In this document: in pieces, positions 46,301 through 60,746 of the stretch
Numbering within the stretch: position 1 is the first letter of the stretch
Layout: each line of letters starts with the position of its first letter
NCBI RefSeq assembly: GCF_900497805.2
Contig: NW_020948983.1
Location: 20,871,202 to 20,935,201 of the forward strand
DNA length: 64,000 bases
Source of the DNA: Vombatus ursinus
Taxonomy: Eukaryota; Chordata; Mammalia; Diprotodontia; Vombatidae
Direction of reading: 5' to 3'
Made by a program: the position numbers and the translations under genes
Notes under the pieces: generated by a model
What the model saw: the letters and a program-made list of their open reading frames with translations, nothing else
The model's database searches: none
What the model was told of the DNA's origin: nothing

Positions 46301-49300
46301 AGTTCACGCGTAGGTTTCCTTTCTCTTAAGTGCTTTGAAGTAGAAGAACAAGGTACTGTGTTCAGAGCTCTGGACTCCTAGGAAGGAGAGTTAATGTCAT
46401 CAAATTATGGAATGTTAGAGCTTCAAGGGATGATCTTAGAGGTCTAGTCCAAAAATCTATTTTCTCTCCTTCCCACTTCCTCTCATTAAAAAAAGGGGAA
46501 AAAAAACTCTTTTAACAAGTCAAGTAAAACAAGTTCCCACATTGGCCATGTCTAAAAATGTATGTTTCATTCTGCATCTTGAATCCGTCATTATTTTATC
46601 AGGATGCAACGGTGTGCTGGTAAATGTTTAACAACTGGCTTTCTAGGGAGGGAAATGTACTCATGACAAACTTTTAAGTTTAATCTGCATATTAACATTT
46701 TCTCTGTCACTTTCTTAAGTCTAGACAATTAATAAAAGAGTAAATCAAGCCCTCATCTACAGTGTCTGCTGATTTTTAAGATGTAAATGTTCACATTGAG
46801 AATTTAATCTCATTATCTGTCCTCGGGAATTATGGTTGGTCATTGCATGGATCAGAGTTTTTAAGTCTTCAGAAGTTATTCATAGAATGCTGTTGTTATA
46901 GTACTAATAATTCTCCCAGTTCTGCTTACTTTACTCTCTATCAGTTCATAATGTCTTCTGAGGTTTTTCTGAACCCACTCCTTTCAGTATTTCTTATGGG
47001 ACAGTAATTTTCTGTTACAGCCATGTATCATCATTTGTTTAGCCCTCCCCCCAATTTAAAGGCATCTTAGTGTCTAATTCTTTGCCACTACCAAAAGGGT
47101 TGCCGTAAATATTTTAATCCATACAGGTCCTTTTTGTCTTTCTTTGGTCCTTTTGGGGCATAGGCCCAGTAGCGGTATTGCTGCTGCCTCTTCATTTTAC
47201 AGATGAGGGAGCTGAGGCCCAGAATGATTAAGTGATTTGGCCAAGGTTATATAACTAGTAAATAAATGAGCCAGCACAAGGACCCAAGCGTCCTAAGGCC
47301 CAGCGTGGGACTTTGCCTGCTCACTGTACTGTCTGGTTTTTGTCATGTTCTATGAAACTGAGGCAGTATTTGTTTCAGAGTTTCAGAGTTTCACAGCTCC
47401 AAAGAAGTCTCATTGCTTCTGTAACCCACTTCTGAGTCCTTCAGGGACTCCTTCCTATCTGTCTTCATGTAACTGTGACCTTATGGCACTCTTAGAGCTG
47501 CTGTGGTTCTTGGGAATGAAAGAAAGGTGTGGCCTAACCCAGCTTAGAAGGACTTTGCTCCAGGGAATAGAGTAGAGCTGAGCCCCCCCCAGAATGAGAG
47601 AGGTGCTAATCCTGTGCCCCAAAATTTGTGGATGCACCTAGGGTAACCAAGAGGGGTTCTGACCCTTTGGAAATACTTATCTATAAGTCATCTTCTCCCA
47701 GAGCTTCCATGCGCAGCCTCTGTGGGTCATCTGCTCTTATTGGGGGACTCTCCTGAGCCCCACCTGATTTTGGTTACATGTTCAATCACTTGCCTTCCTT
47801 GGGCCTTAGTTTTTTCATCTATGTAGTGGGAGGATCTTAGGAATTATGACATAGTGGCTAGAGTACTGGACTTGGAGTCAGGAAGACCTGAGTTCAAATA
47901 CTGCCTCGGTCAAAGAAACGCATTAGCTGACCCTGGGTCAGTCACTTAATGTTTCTGTGTCTTAGTTTCTTCATGTGTAAATTAGGAATAACAATAGCAC
48001 CCAGCTCTGCAGAATTGTTGTAAGGATCAAGTGAATATAAAAAGCTTTGCGAACTTTAAAGATCTTTGTGAACCAGTCAATAAGCACCTACTATGTGCCA
48101 AGCACTGTACTACATGATGGGGAGACAGAAAGGCAAAAGACAGTTTTTGTTCTCAAAGAGCTTACAATCTAATGGGGAGACAACTATGTACAAACAAGAT
48201 ATGTGAAAGATAAATTGCAGGGCAGCTAGGTGGCGCAGTGGACAGAGACCAGATATGGAGTCAGGAGGACCTGACTTCAAATCCAGACTCAGACACTTAC
48301 TATGTGACCCTGAGCAAGTTGCTTAACCCCAATTGTCTCCCCCCCCAAAATGAATGAATGAATGGGAGACAATCCACAGAAGGCAGGTAGTAGCATTAAA
48401 TTGGGATTGAGGAAAGTTTCTTGCAAAAGGGGGACTTAATTTTTTTATGTGAAAACTAAGTTTATTTTTAAAATTAATTTATTTTGAATTTTCAACAATC
48501 ACTTCCATAAGCCTTTGAGTTTTAAATTTTTCTCCCCTTCCCTCTCCCCCTCCCTCCCCAAGATGGCATGCAATCTGATATAGGCTATACATATACATTC
48601 CTATTAAACATATTTTCACATCAGGGATGTCGTAAGGAAGAATTAGAACCAATAGGAAGAACCACCAGAAGGAGGAAACAAAACAAAACAGAAGAAAAAA
48701 ATAGAAAACAATACACTTCGATCTGCATTCAAACTCCATAGTTCTTTCTTTGTATGTGGGTAGTTATTTTCCATCACGAGGCCTTTGGAGATGTCTTAGA
48801 TCCTTGTATTGCTGAGAAGGGTTAAGTCTATCAATATTAGTTATCGCACAACGTGGCTGTTACTGTGTACAATGTTCTCCTGTTTCTGCTCACTTCCCTC
48901 AGCATCAGACCATACAAGTCTTTCCAGGTTTTTCTGAAGTCAGCCTGTTCATCATTTCTTGTAGCGCAATAGTATTCCATTACATTCATATATCACAACT
49001 TGTTCAGCCATTCCCCAATTGATAGACATCAAAAGGGGGACTTTAGCAAAGACTTTCAGGAAGCCAGGGAAACTAGGAGGCAGAGATGAGGAGGGAGTTA
49101 GTTCCAGGCATGGGGGACACCCAATGAGAATACCCAGAGCTTGGAGATGGAGTGTCTGGTGCAGGGAACACTGGTGTGAGGAATGCTGCCTTTTTCTACC
49201 AGGCTGAGGGCTCCTCTGCACCAGTCTGAATAAAGGCTTCTCCCACTGTGCAGGGGTGGTGGAGCCTGATGCTTGGGTGGGTTCTCAGCCTGCTAGGATC

Positions 49301-52300
49301 AAGGTACTACTTCCTCACCTGACTTTGTACCTCTAGGTGCCAAGAAGAAGATGCTGCTATCTACCAGGCATCTGCCAGAAATGCCAAGGGCATTGTGTCC
49401 TGCTCAGGAGTCTTGGAAGTGGGGACCATGACTGAGTACAAGATTCACCAGCGATGGTTTGCAAAACTGAAGAGGAAGGCTGAGGCAAAGATGCGAGAGA
49501 TTGAGCAGAGCCGGAAGTATGGGAAGGAGATGGTATCAGAGGCTGACACAGTGCGTAAACTCAGTCCAGATCGATTTCAGAGGAAACGGCGGCTGAGTGG
49601 GGCAAGGGAGCAAGGTCCTTCAGTTTCTTGCAAAGACCTTGAGGATGGAGCCCTGGAGCCCGAGCTTGAAGGAGAGACCAGTGAGCCACCCTGGAGCCCA
49701 GCCATTGGCCTGGCCAATAGTTTTACAGGGGGTGAGGTCACCACTAATGGGGATGCCACCTTGGAGAGCGGTGAGGAGAGTGGAGATGGCGTTCTCTCTT
49801 ACCTCTGTGAGGCTGTGGAGCTCATCTCCCAGAGACCACCCACCAAGGAGTCTGTGGCCAAGAAGAAGAAGAAAGAAGAGGGACCGAGCCGCAAGGGGAC
49901 GAGGACAAGTGAACAAAAACCTGAAGGAGCAAGAACATCTGAAAATCACATCCCCACCACTGCAGAATCCGACTCCAGCTGGACACGTGGCCACATGGGG
50001 GCAGAGAATACCCCACTGGCTCAAAGAGAGAGTTCTCTAAAGACCTCGAAGCTGGACAGGGCAGATAGGACCCTGGAATCAACCTCTGTTGTGGCACAGG
50101 AGGCTAGAAGTTCAAACAAGATTGGGGTCAAGATTGGCAAGGACCTAAGAGCTCCTACCCCAGATGGCAAAGTTTATTTCTCCTTAAAGGACATGTACCT
50201 GGAGAATACCCAGTCTGCTGCCACTGATGAAAGACTCCAGACCCCCAGTGGAAGTCCCCAAAGTGGTATCTCTTTGGGGGCCTTACCAGGGAGAGAGACA
50301 GGAAAAGAGAAGTTGCCTCCTGGCCAGCCAGTGTCCGCCTCTGCCCAACAGCCTCCCAGGGTATTTAATAGGAAAAGATTTGCCCCTCCTAAACCAAAAT
50401 GTGACCCCAGCAATGATTCCCAGCCTTGTGCCTCTGTGGGTACCCCCTCAGGCATTTTGGGCTCTTCTGCCCAGCAAGGGGCCCAGCCCTTGGGAATTTC
50501 CCCTGAGCCAGCAGCCACTGTCCCAACTCCTCCTGCTCGGCGGAAGCACAAGACCCGGGAGAGCCCTGCCCAGAAACCGATAGCCTACAGGACCCCTTGT
50601 GAGGTAAGAGTGACATGATGGCTTTTTTGAGAGTCTGACTTCATGGAAAATGTTTCTAAAGCAGTCTGGCAGCCAGAGTGCTCAGGGTTATTTATGGAAG
50701 GGGAGTAGGGAGGAGACACGGTGCCAGGCAGGGCCAGGGGACATTTGCTGTAACCCCAGATCCAGGGCCCATCACCTAATTCCAAATCTACAGGGATAGC
50801 AAAACTTGTCTATGGCTGCCTGAGCCCATTTGCTCTGAAAATATGGGAAAATCTCTTCCCCTAGTGTCCTGCTATCTGAGGAGGAGATGCACTGTGACTA
50901 GGGGCAGTTTTTAAAGGCTTCAGGTGTTGAAGGGGCTTTCCTCATCCCTAATTCACCTCAGGGACAGGGGGATTGACAATGCTGTGACGTGAGCCTACAA
51001 CTGCATCTGTTCCTGACCATCTTCTTTGCTCTGTGAATCTATTTTGGTCACTTAATCTGTGTTTCCAGAAGCTACTGGGCTCCAAGGGAGCCTTGTGGAT
51101 GTCCCTGTTATTCTACCCAATGTGAAGGCACATCCCTCTGCCAGCTAATGAGGGGGCAGGCCTGTGGGACCAGATGGCCATTTCTGTGGGGTGGAGAGGA
51201 ACTGCACGGGATAGACTAAGAGGATCTTTCTCACCAGGATCCCTTATGCTCCAGGAATCCTCTTAAGAGACTTGAAAATTAGTGTCAACTAGGTGGTACA
51301 GGGGACAGAGTAAGGAAGATCTGAGTTTGAATCCTGACTCAGACACTAGTTGGCCTCAGTTTCCTCATCTGTAAAATGGAAATAATAGCCACCTTATAGT
51401 GTTGTTGTAAGGATAAAATGAGATAATGTATGTGAAGTGCTTTGCAAGCTTTAAAACTCTCTCTATAAATGCTAGCTATCCCTGGGCTGTCCCTCAACCA
51501 TGACTCTCTCTCAATACCAACCCTTGGATTAGATCTATGATTACTCCAACTCTCAGGTTAGATAGTACTCTAGTGGGGGATGGTTCAGTGCAGGAGGGGG
51601 GTATAATGGGACTCTCTGGGATTTATTTCAACCTCCCTCGCCACTAGAGATAACACTGAAGCATCTGAACAGCTCTACTGCAAAGATCAGTTCTACGGGA
51701 CAATAGGTGCTGGTAACTTAGCTTCTGAGTCTCAGTTTCCTCATCTGTAAAATGGGGAAAATAATGATTGCAACACCTACCTTACAGGATTGTTGTTGCA
51801 CTCAAATGAGAGAGTGTATGTAAAGGGCTTTGAAAATTTTAAAATATCTCATTAATATCATTGATAATGAGAATGACTTCTTTATAGTGATTAGATTTGG
51901 AGTTAAGAAGTCTTGGGTTCACATGTTGATTCTAGCCATTTACTCTTTGGTAATTAGTTTGGTAATTACTTTTGGTAATTTACCTTGGGCAAAATGATCT
52001 GACTTCCTTGGGCTTCAGTTTCCTGATCTATAAAATGAGGAAGTCGTAACTGATGACTACTAAGGTTTCTGTTTGCACAGAGCAGCCCTGTTACGATAAA
52101 GGCCCAGACTTTTGACTTGGAGAATATAGATACTGACTTGTATATCAATCAACGAGTATTTTTTTTGACATTGACTTGGTGCACAGCCCTTCAGAGAGAC
52201 AAAGGAGGAAGACAGGGCCCCCTGTCCTTGAGAAGCCCACGGGCTAGTTAGGGAGGCAGATGGATACTCATGAAGCAGGAAAAGAACAATTTAGGGCCTA

Positions 52301-55300
52301 GCTGGGTGATACTGATAGGATGTCAGCAGGGAGGAATTCAGCAAAGGGAGAGAAATCAGAGTGACCATCCTTGAAGAAATTGCCAGCCCACCCCACCCCT
52401 CCCCACCCCCACCCTGTTGTTGTTATCTGGCAGCAGAGGTGGCTTTTAGATTTTAGGCTTCCTGGGAACAAAGAGGTTAGGCAGAAGAGGGCAGCTATAC
52501 CAGGAGACCCAGAGCCTCAGTTGTTGAAATCTGGAAGTGTGGCTCTGGGGGTGGGGGTGGGGAAGTGGGGGAAGGGTGAGAGCCTTCTCAAGAAGAGATA
52601 GCTGGGGATTATGGATCAGAAGCAGTCATCAAGTTGGGGAGGGGTTTGGTAGAGATATGGGCTCCTGAATTTCTGGTAACACAAGGTGCGCTATGTTAGG
52701 TGAAGTATCCAAGACTTGTACCTCAGGGCTAGGGATCATAGGAGCATACATTACATGGAAGGAACTGACCCATTCAGAACACTGCCCGTGTTTCTTCTTG
52801 CCTACCCAAAAGAAGGGAAATGTTGCTGTGATCTGCTGAGGGCAGAGGCCTCAAAGGACAGGATCTGGGACTTCACATCGTTAGGAGGAGCTGATGGATA
52901 TAAGGATGGTGGAGAAGCAGACTTAGGGAAATCTTTGTAGAAAGTGGCTTTAAATCCAGTGTGCCTGGGAGAATAGGATGCTCCAAAGTTGTCCATGACT
53001 CTTTCTTTCTCTCCTGGCTGTGTTCTCAGTTCGACAAAGACCATAAATCCAGGTCCATGGTGAGTGTCAGGTTATAGACCTCAGACCAGGCATGCATAGA
53101 AGGAATTCTGATGCTCTAGAATTGAGGAGGCACCAGGCTTTGCCTGTGGACAAATCCTTCCAACCTAGCCTCAATTTCTAGTAGGAAGCCCAATACAGTA
53201 GGGCACAAGACAAACAGATGGTAAGGTTCCCATTAGTACTGTCCTGGTAAGGATAGAGCAAGGCCTGAGTGAGGTTAGTACAGTCTGGCTATAAAGGAAT
53301 CTCCAAACAGGCATAATAGGTACAATAGATAGCAAAGGCCTGTGTGGTTCAGTGGAAAGAACACTGGATCTAGAGTCAGGAGAGACCTGAGTTATAGTAC
53401 CAACTGACATTGGCTAGCCATATCCATTTATAAAATGGGGTTAAGAGTAGCTATAGTATCTACTTCACTGAGAAGCTGTGTGGTATAGTAGATAAAGAGG
53501 TCACCTCAGATCTAGAAAGACCTGAGTTCAAGTCCTGCTTCTGATACATTCTAGCTCTGGGACCCTGGGTAAGTCCTAACTTCCCAGTACTCTAGGCAAT
53601 TCAGAACTGCATTAATAGAGGGAATTTCCTCATCCAAGGATCCTCTATACCAGTGAAATCCTTGATCTGGTCCCTATCCCTGGGGACCCAGTGATATAAT
53701 GGATGTAAATAGCTTTACAAACTTCAACAACACGGACGCCACTGTCTTATTTCTTACTCTCTCTCTGTTCTCAGGGACTGGAGACCCAGGTGGCTCAAGC
53801 TCCTGCAACATCTGCAGACAGCAGCTCAGCGGCAGAGTGTCTCAGCCACAACCTTGAGGGAGAACAGGGAAGCGTTGAGCCCATGGATGTGGAGACACAG
53901 GAAGAGGAGAGGATGAAGAAGGATAGAAGGACTCCGATGGATGTTAGTGCCCAGATGGAGAGCATGCAGGAAGATGTGAGGACACAGGAGGACTCGAGGA
54001 CACGTATTGATTTGAGAACTCAGGCAGATGTGAATCGACAGCTGGTTGGGAGAATCCATGCGGGTAGCACGCACAGAGATGGGAGGTCACAGGTGGTCAC
54101 AGTAACACAGTCAGAGTGGCAGAGTAGCCATGATCCAAAGCCTACAGCCCCTACAGAGGCTCCTCAGAGACTTAGCCACTTCAAGAGGCTGCCCACGGAA
54201 TCCTCCCATCCTTCACAGATCAGGTCTGAAGAGACACAGATTCCAGCCCTTGGGAACATGCAGAGCCTCCCAGGTCCTCTTGGGCCAGAAGCTGGTGTGA
54301 GGCCAGTGGCTAGAGAGGGAAGTAGAGGACTAGGGGAACCAGGCCCCACTAAAGTTGACAAAGTTGCTCGACAGTCCCAGGGGGAGTTGCCTCGGCCCAC
54401 TGAGGAGCCAATAAGCGAGGCATCTATGGAAGGGTCTGACCCTGTAGTAGAGGTGACCTTGGGCCTTGCCTCAGACTCCTATCCAACTTCTCCTATAAGC
54501 ACCAAGGCCCCCAGCATTCCTAGCCCGAAGGCAGTCTGCCTCCCAAACAATACGCAGGAAGAGCAAGTCAAAGGGGGGCCTACTGAGGTGGCTGAGATGC
54601 CCTTTCCAGAAGCAGCCCAGACCTTGGGGCATTCTGATCCAAAGCCACAGCCTCACTGTGAAGCCTTGGAAAGAGTGGGGACACCCAGCCAGGGTCATCA
54701 CGCAGAGACTGAGGCTGCAATGAATAGAGGGAATGCTCTTGGTGCTTGTGGGGATTCTGAACCTGAGGTTCGAGGAGCTGGGCCGAGGGCCTCCAGCCCC
54801 GTAGCCCCTGACAGTGGCCTCATTGATTCCTTGAAGAATTATTTACTCCTGCTCCTGAAGCTCTCTAGTGCAGACACAGACCGGAGTGAAACTGAAGCCA
54901 GAGGGAGGCCAGAGGGCCAGCAGCCCCCTGCAGGGGGACCCGGTCCCCCAGACACTCTGGCACCGACAGTGGAGATCGCTGGCTTGAGCCCCCGGACATC
55001 TCGGAAGATTCTAGAACGAGTGGAGAACAACCACCTCATTCAGAGTGCACGGAGCTTGCAACTGAGCCCCTGTACCTCCCGCAGGCTTACTGGTCTCATT
55101 GACCAGGAGGTGCAGTCGGGCCAGAAGGCCCTGGCGGCAGGGAAGCCACTGGGAAGATACCTCAGTCCACTGACTGTCCCTACCATTGTGGTGGGGGAGG
55201 AAACCCAGGTGCAAGGCCCAGAGACAAGTAACAAGGGGGCTGCTGAGGAAATCAGGGCTGGGCAGAAGGAAAGCAGAATGGGGGAGTCCCTTTGGATCAG

Positions 55301-58300
55301 TGGGGATCAAGGTGTCATCAGGATGGGGGAGCCTCTTGGGGAGAGTAAGAGGGAGGAGCCCTTCCAGGATGCAGAGCTCTCAGGAGATAATGGGGGGAGT
55401 CTCCCAGGTGCAACCCCAGAGGAGCTAGCCTTGGGAGCTCGGAGAAAGAGATTTCTCCCCAAGGCCAAAGTGGCTGGGGAGGGGGAGACCCCTGCTCCTG
55501 AAGATAGGGAAAGCCCGACAGTTTCTCCCCGGGGGTCCAGGAAGAGTCTGGCACCTGGATCCCCACTGACTCCCCCGAAGGAGAGACATTCCCCTTCTCA
55601 GAACAGAAAGATGCTCGAGGTGCCTCGTGCAGATGAGGACTCTGCAGACCTGGGCTCTGGGCCCAAGGGCAGTGGGCCAGACACAGAGCTGGCCCCTGAA
55701 GACAGCAAACAGGATGAGACAGCCAAGCCCAGAAAAACCAAAGACCATTTCAAGGGTGAGAGCTGGTTTGGGAAGGGATGGTAGAAAGTTAATGGGAGAG
55801 AATAAAGTGTTCTTAGGATGTAGGGCTTTGCTTTAGGTGTATAGACACAGTTACTGCCTTCTTGGTGACTCACTCAATGAAAAGAGGATTTCCAGGAGGC
55901 ATGTTTTAGGAGGAGCTGGTTAAAGGGGACCCAGGTTTTGCTTAGTGGGCCTGGAATTTCCATTCATGCACCTGTTCTTGCCTCTTCTATAGGGAAGAGC
56001 CCTGTTTTCTTAGTTGCCTGACCCCTTGCTTTTGGCCCCTCTTTAAACCCTGGTCTGGGGACCAGTTGCCCCAAGAAGTAGCATTTGGAAACAGTAGTTA
56101 AAATCTGTTGCAGACAGGCCTGGGGTCAGGGCTGATCAGGGCCCTTGAAATCAGGAAGTATCTAGAACTCCTAGTGCCAGTCTGTTGCCTAGGAACCCTT
56201 TCTGTTTTTCCTCTACACCAGGGCTCAGACTGTCCCCTCAGACCTCACTTGGGATTCAATTAAATAGCAATTCAGTTTAACAGACACTTGTTAAGGGACT
56301 GCTGCAGGCAACACACTGTGCTTTGGATGGAGAGATACAAAATTTCGATAAGATAAATACCCCTTCTTTATAGTTTACAGTCTAATAGGGGAACAGTAGC
56401 ACACACAAGTAATAACAGTATAAAGTGATATGCGAGAAATACATAATAAGGATATAAAGCACTACGTGAGGTGGGGGTGTGGGCAGATGAAAGCCATTAC
56501 AGACTGGGAGATCAGGAGGAGAACCAGTGAAAAGAATACTGACTCTGGAATCTTGGGTTCATGTCCCACGTCTGATGCTTCCTGCCTGTATTACCTTGGG
56601 TAGGACAGTTAACTTCTCTGGGTCTTGATTTCCCCTTCTACAAAGTGAGAGATTGGATTAAATGGCCTGTCCATTCTCTTCCAGCTCTACCCCTATGATC
56701 CTATGTGTCAGGCTTTAGAGGATGGAATGGACAGGTAGAGAAAGCATGGTAATTTCAGGGAGAGGCGAGATCAGTCACACAGAGGGGGCCTGGCACTGGG
56801 ATTCTTTACCTTTTGGACTCTTCCCCCAAGTACCTGCTTGCACCACTTCGCCAACATGGCAGCCCAGAGAGTGAATAACTTATCAAGGGCAACACAATGA
56901 TTCCTTGGCAGGGTTACGCTTTGAAACCAGACATCCTAATTTCCAGCTCTTCATGTGTACCTGACTTTTATGCAAATAAAAGCATAGGGAAGTTAATTTA
57001 TTGAATGTTGAGATAGAAGGGACCTTAGAGGCCATCTTTCCCAAGTCTTTTTATATTTGGCTGATGAAGAAATAGCCTCCATTGGTTAAACTAACTGGCC
57101 AGGGTCACACAGTTTGAACTTAGGTGTCCTGACTCCAGATCCAGTGCTCTTGTCACGGCTGCCCTGGAGAAGACTTGGGGAAGATTCAGTTCCCCCAAGA
57201 AAGGGAGAGGCTTTCACCAGGTTTATATAGTTCTACTTCCCCATCAGCTCCCCAGGTCATCCGGAAGATCCGGGTGGAACAATTTCCTGATGCTTCTGGA
57301 AGCCTGAAGCTGTGGTGTCAGTTCTTCAACATCCTCAGTGACTCGGTATTGACTTGGGCGAAGGACCAGCTCCCTGTGGCTGAGGTAGAGAGGAGGTAAG
57401 AGGCCTAGCCACTTTGGCCAGAGCCTGGTGCTCTCAGAGCCTGGATTCTCCACACCCAGTGGTCCTGAGAGTTAAGGGCCCAGGAATAATGTGCTGGAGT
57501 CTCTACCATTCCTAGAACTCAGTGGGGAGCTGGCTTTTGTTTTGTTATGAACACCTTGTGTTGTCTCCTTTTTCCTACTCCTTTTGGTCAGAGTGAGGGT
57601 TCTGGTGGGCCCTTGTGAGCCTACGGTTCTGCAGTCCCAGTCATATTCCCAGGCCTCTAGATTCTGTTTTTTTGTTCACAGTGTGGGAGATGAGGGGCCG
57701 GTGGCCTTAGCAATTGTACAGGCTTCACCTCGGGACTGTGGCGTCTACCAGTGTGCCATCCGAAATGAGCACGGCACCGACTCTACTAACTTTTGTCTCA
57801 GCCCTGAGGGTGAGTGAGGACTTTGTTTAGCCCCTGGGACCTACCACACACCACCCCTCTGCTCAATAAAGCTCTTAGGCACGTTCTCCAAAGAGAGGCA
57901 CAGCTGAGGGGAAACAGTGGGTGGGTGAGCCAACAAGTCACTCAGCAAGCCTTTTCACTAAGCTTACTAGTGTGCTTGGCATTGTGCTGAGCATTGGAGC
58001 TATAAAGCAATAATAATAATTATTATAATAAACCCAACAACTCCCAAACAAACAAAACACAGTCTGTGCTCTCAAGGGGAGTATATTCTTGTAGAGGAGA
58101 TAACATGTAGGTATCTAGGAACTTACAAGATATATAGATGTATATGAAGGCAGTGTGAGACCCAGAGGAAGACAAGGAGACTAAAAAATTGAGGGGAGGG
58201 GAGGGACAGGGACATCAAGGGGAGTGTGTCTGGGGCATGGGGTAGAGTAGACTATTCCAGCCATGGGAGGCAGCCGGAGCAAAGCTATGGACACAGGTGA

Positions 58301-60696
58301 TGGAGTGTTGTATTCAAGGATTCCCAAGTAGACCAGTGTTGCTAAATCACAGAGTAAAGTGGAAAAGGCTGCCCAGATTACGGAGCTTTAAATGCCTAAC
58401 AGGGGAATGTATATTTGATCCTGGAGGTTATTGGTTAGTGGAGAACAGATTTCCCAGTCTGGGCAGGAGAACCCAGAACACAGGCCCTCACCATCTTCCT
58501 TTGTCCCATTCAGTGTTGTCAGGATTCATCTCCAGAGAAGAAGTTGAAGGTAGAGTGTGCCCCTTGGGAAATAGCTGATGGGGCTTCATAGCCATCCCTG
58601 CTGTCTACGGGGATGATCACCTACACGGGTTTGGAATTTCTGTTCTGGTTTGGAATCTTTCCTCACGTATGCACCAACCCTTTAACATGTAGTCTAGAGT
58701 CAATATTTTTCCCTAGAGGGGAGTGAGAGGGAGAGACCAAGGAGGACTAGCCTAGAAGGAGTTCATTCCATCATGTCCCCTTGGTCTCTACTGTGAGTCT
58801 GTGATCTGTCACTTTCTGGGTATACAATAGGAACTAATCCAGGGGGGTGGACCCAGCCCTGCAAGTCACTCATGTCAGGGATGAGGGAAGCATACTGCAG
58901 GTTGGGACCTTGAGCCCAGTGGAGAATGGAGAGGAGTGGTCTCAAGATTTTTGGTTCTAATCAGCCACACCTCCCTACCATCCCAGGGATGTAACTCTCT
59001 GAGCTAGGGTAGGCTAGGCCTTGTGCCTAGGGGACCACCTCCCACCTTCTCATTTCCTCATCCAGTTGGAGAAGAGATTGAGATGACGCCCATGGTGTTT
59101 GCCAAGGGCCTTGCCGACTCAGGCTGCTGGGGGGACAAACTTTTTGGCCGACTGGTGAGTGGGGAGCTCCGTGGAAGTGGGCGTGGACGTGGTCTTCGCA
59201 AAGCCTCCCAAGCCAAAGTCATCTACGGCCTGGAGCCCATCTTTGAGTCAGGCCGAACTTGCGTCATCAAAGTCCCCAACCTACTTGTGTTTGGGTCCAG
59301 CAATGAGAACTCTCTACTGGGGAGGAATTATGATGTCACCATCCAGGTACTTAGCCCCTTTGTTGCTGCTTCTTAGTCTTAGGTCCTCAGCTGGTCTTCT
59401 CCCCATTCCCCAGCCCATCTTTCCGTTGAGTCTGGGAGTTGCACAAAAAGGCTATGCTCCTAGAAAGACATAGGGGAACAGTCCCAGCTTGTTTTGGGGG
59501 GCATCTAAAGGCTTTTAGGATAGAGGTTGGGGAAGGTCATTGATGCATAAGATCTCAGAGGTGGAGGGGGAACTTGGAAATTCATGTTGTTTAATCTCCT
59601 GCCCAGTGCGGGAGTCTTCCATATTACATCCCCCAAAGATGGTGATCCATGTCATTGAGATCTACCTCCCTCTGCCTGGCATCTTGCTTAGGGCTCTGGA
59701 ACTGGGGCAAGTTTATCTCCAGGGCTTTGTTCATTTTTTTCCCTCTAGGGATGTAAAATCCAAAACATGAGCCGAGAGTACTGCAAGATCTTTGCGGCTG
59801 AGGCCCGAGCTGTCCCTGGTTTTGGAGAGGTGCCTGAGTAAGTTCTCTCCTTCTCTCTCTGCCCCTTGCTTCCTAGACCTTAGAATGCTCCTGAGATTTA
59901 GGGACATTAATTTCCTTCTTGGTGATAGGCAGGTGTCTATATGATCTCATCTGTTCAGATTCCTTGTAGGGTGGAGATGAGCAAAGCCCATGTCTGTACA
60001 CAGTATTGTCTTGTACACACCCACAGTAGAGCCCAAGTGTGTGCACTTACATGCACATGCGTGCACATACATATGCACCAACCCTTTAACATGCAGTCTA
60101 GAGTCAATATTTTTCCCTAGAAGGGTGTGGGAGGGAGAGGTCAAGGAGGACTAGCCTATACCTTGATTTTTCCTTCAGTCCCTTTATTCTCCCTTCTCAG
60201 CCCATCACTCTGTAGCTTCCAATATCACCCTTCAGTGAACAGGTTGAAAAATTTAGGCATGGCAAGGGGAAAGGGCCTTGAAAGGGTGATAGGTTAGAGA
60301 TGAGAACCCAGGCAGCTTTGTGCTCAGGCTTCCAGTCCCATCTCACAAATGCCCCATGGTCTCTTTTGCTTTAGATGTCCTCATATAAAGGGTTTCTGCA
60401 TGGATGTCAGACTTAATGTTTCTACTCCCCTTGTGCTTGGGTTTTATAACTCAAGTTTAAGGTCACTAGTATTGGGTTACATTCTGACCCAGTCAGGGGT
60501 CTCTTCTATCTTGCCTATCACAGTCATTCACAGCAGTAACTGCACATGGCCACAGAAGGTACCCAGCTCACCCAGTCCAGACTCTAATGAACCAAGTACC
60601 AAAAAAATTCCTCATCTGGGTAGTCTGGGCTATCCGAGCTAACTGTGCCCATCGTCACCCCCATCTCCATCTTTAAACTGCTGGGAACTCTCCAGC

Positions 60697-60746
<50 letters not shown>

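Larger units (their letters stand above)
48072..49230 (-). repeat. L2 LINE remnant split by WSINE and L1
   Basis: Reverse L2 words occur in order across both insertions: CACCTACTATGTGCCAAGCA, AAAGAGCTTACAATCTAATG, then GAGGAAAGTTTCTTGCAAAA, and beyond the L1 AAAGACTTTCAGGAAGCCAG and GTTCCAGGCATGGGGGACAC. Confidence 0.65.

Noticed and set aside
53826-55873. Long antisense ORFs opposite ALPK3 exon 6
   Set aside because: Shadows of a coding, G+C-rich exon; no independent domain or start context.
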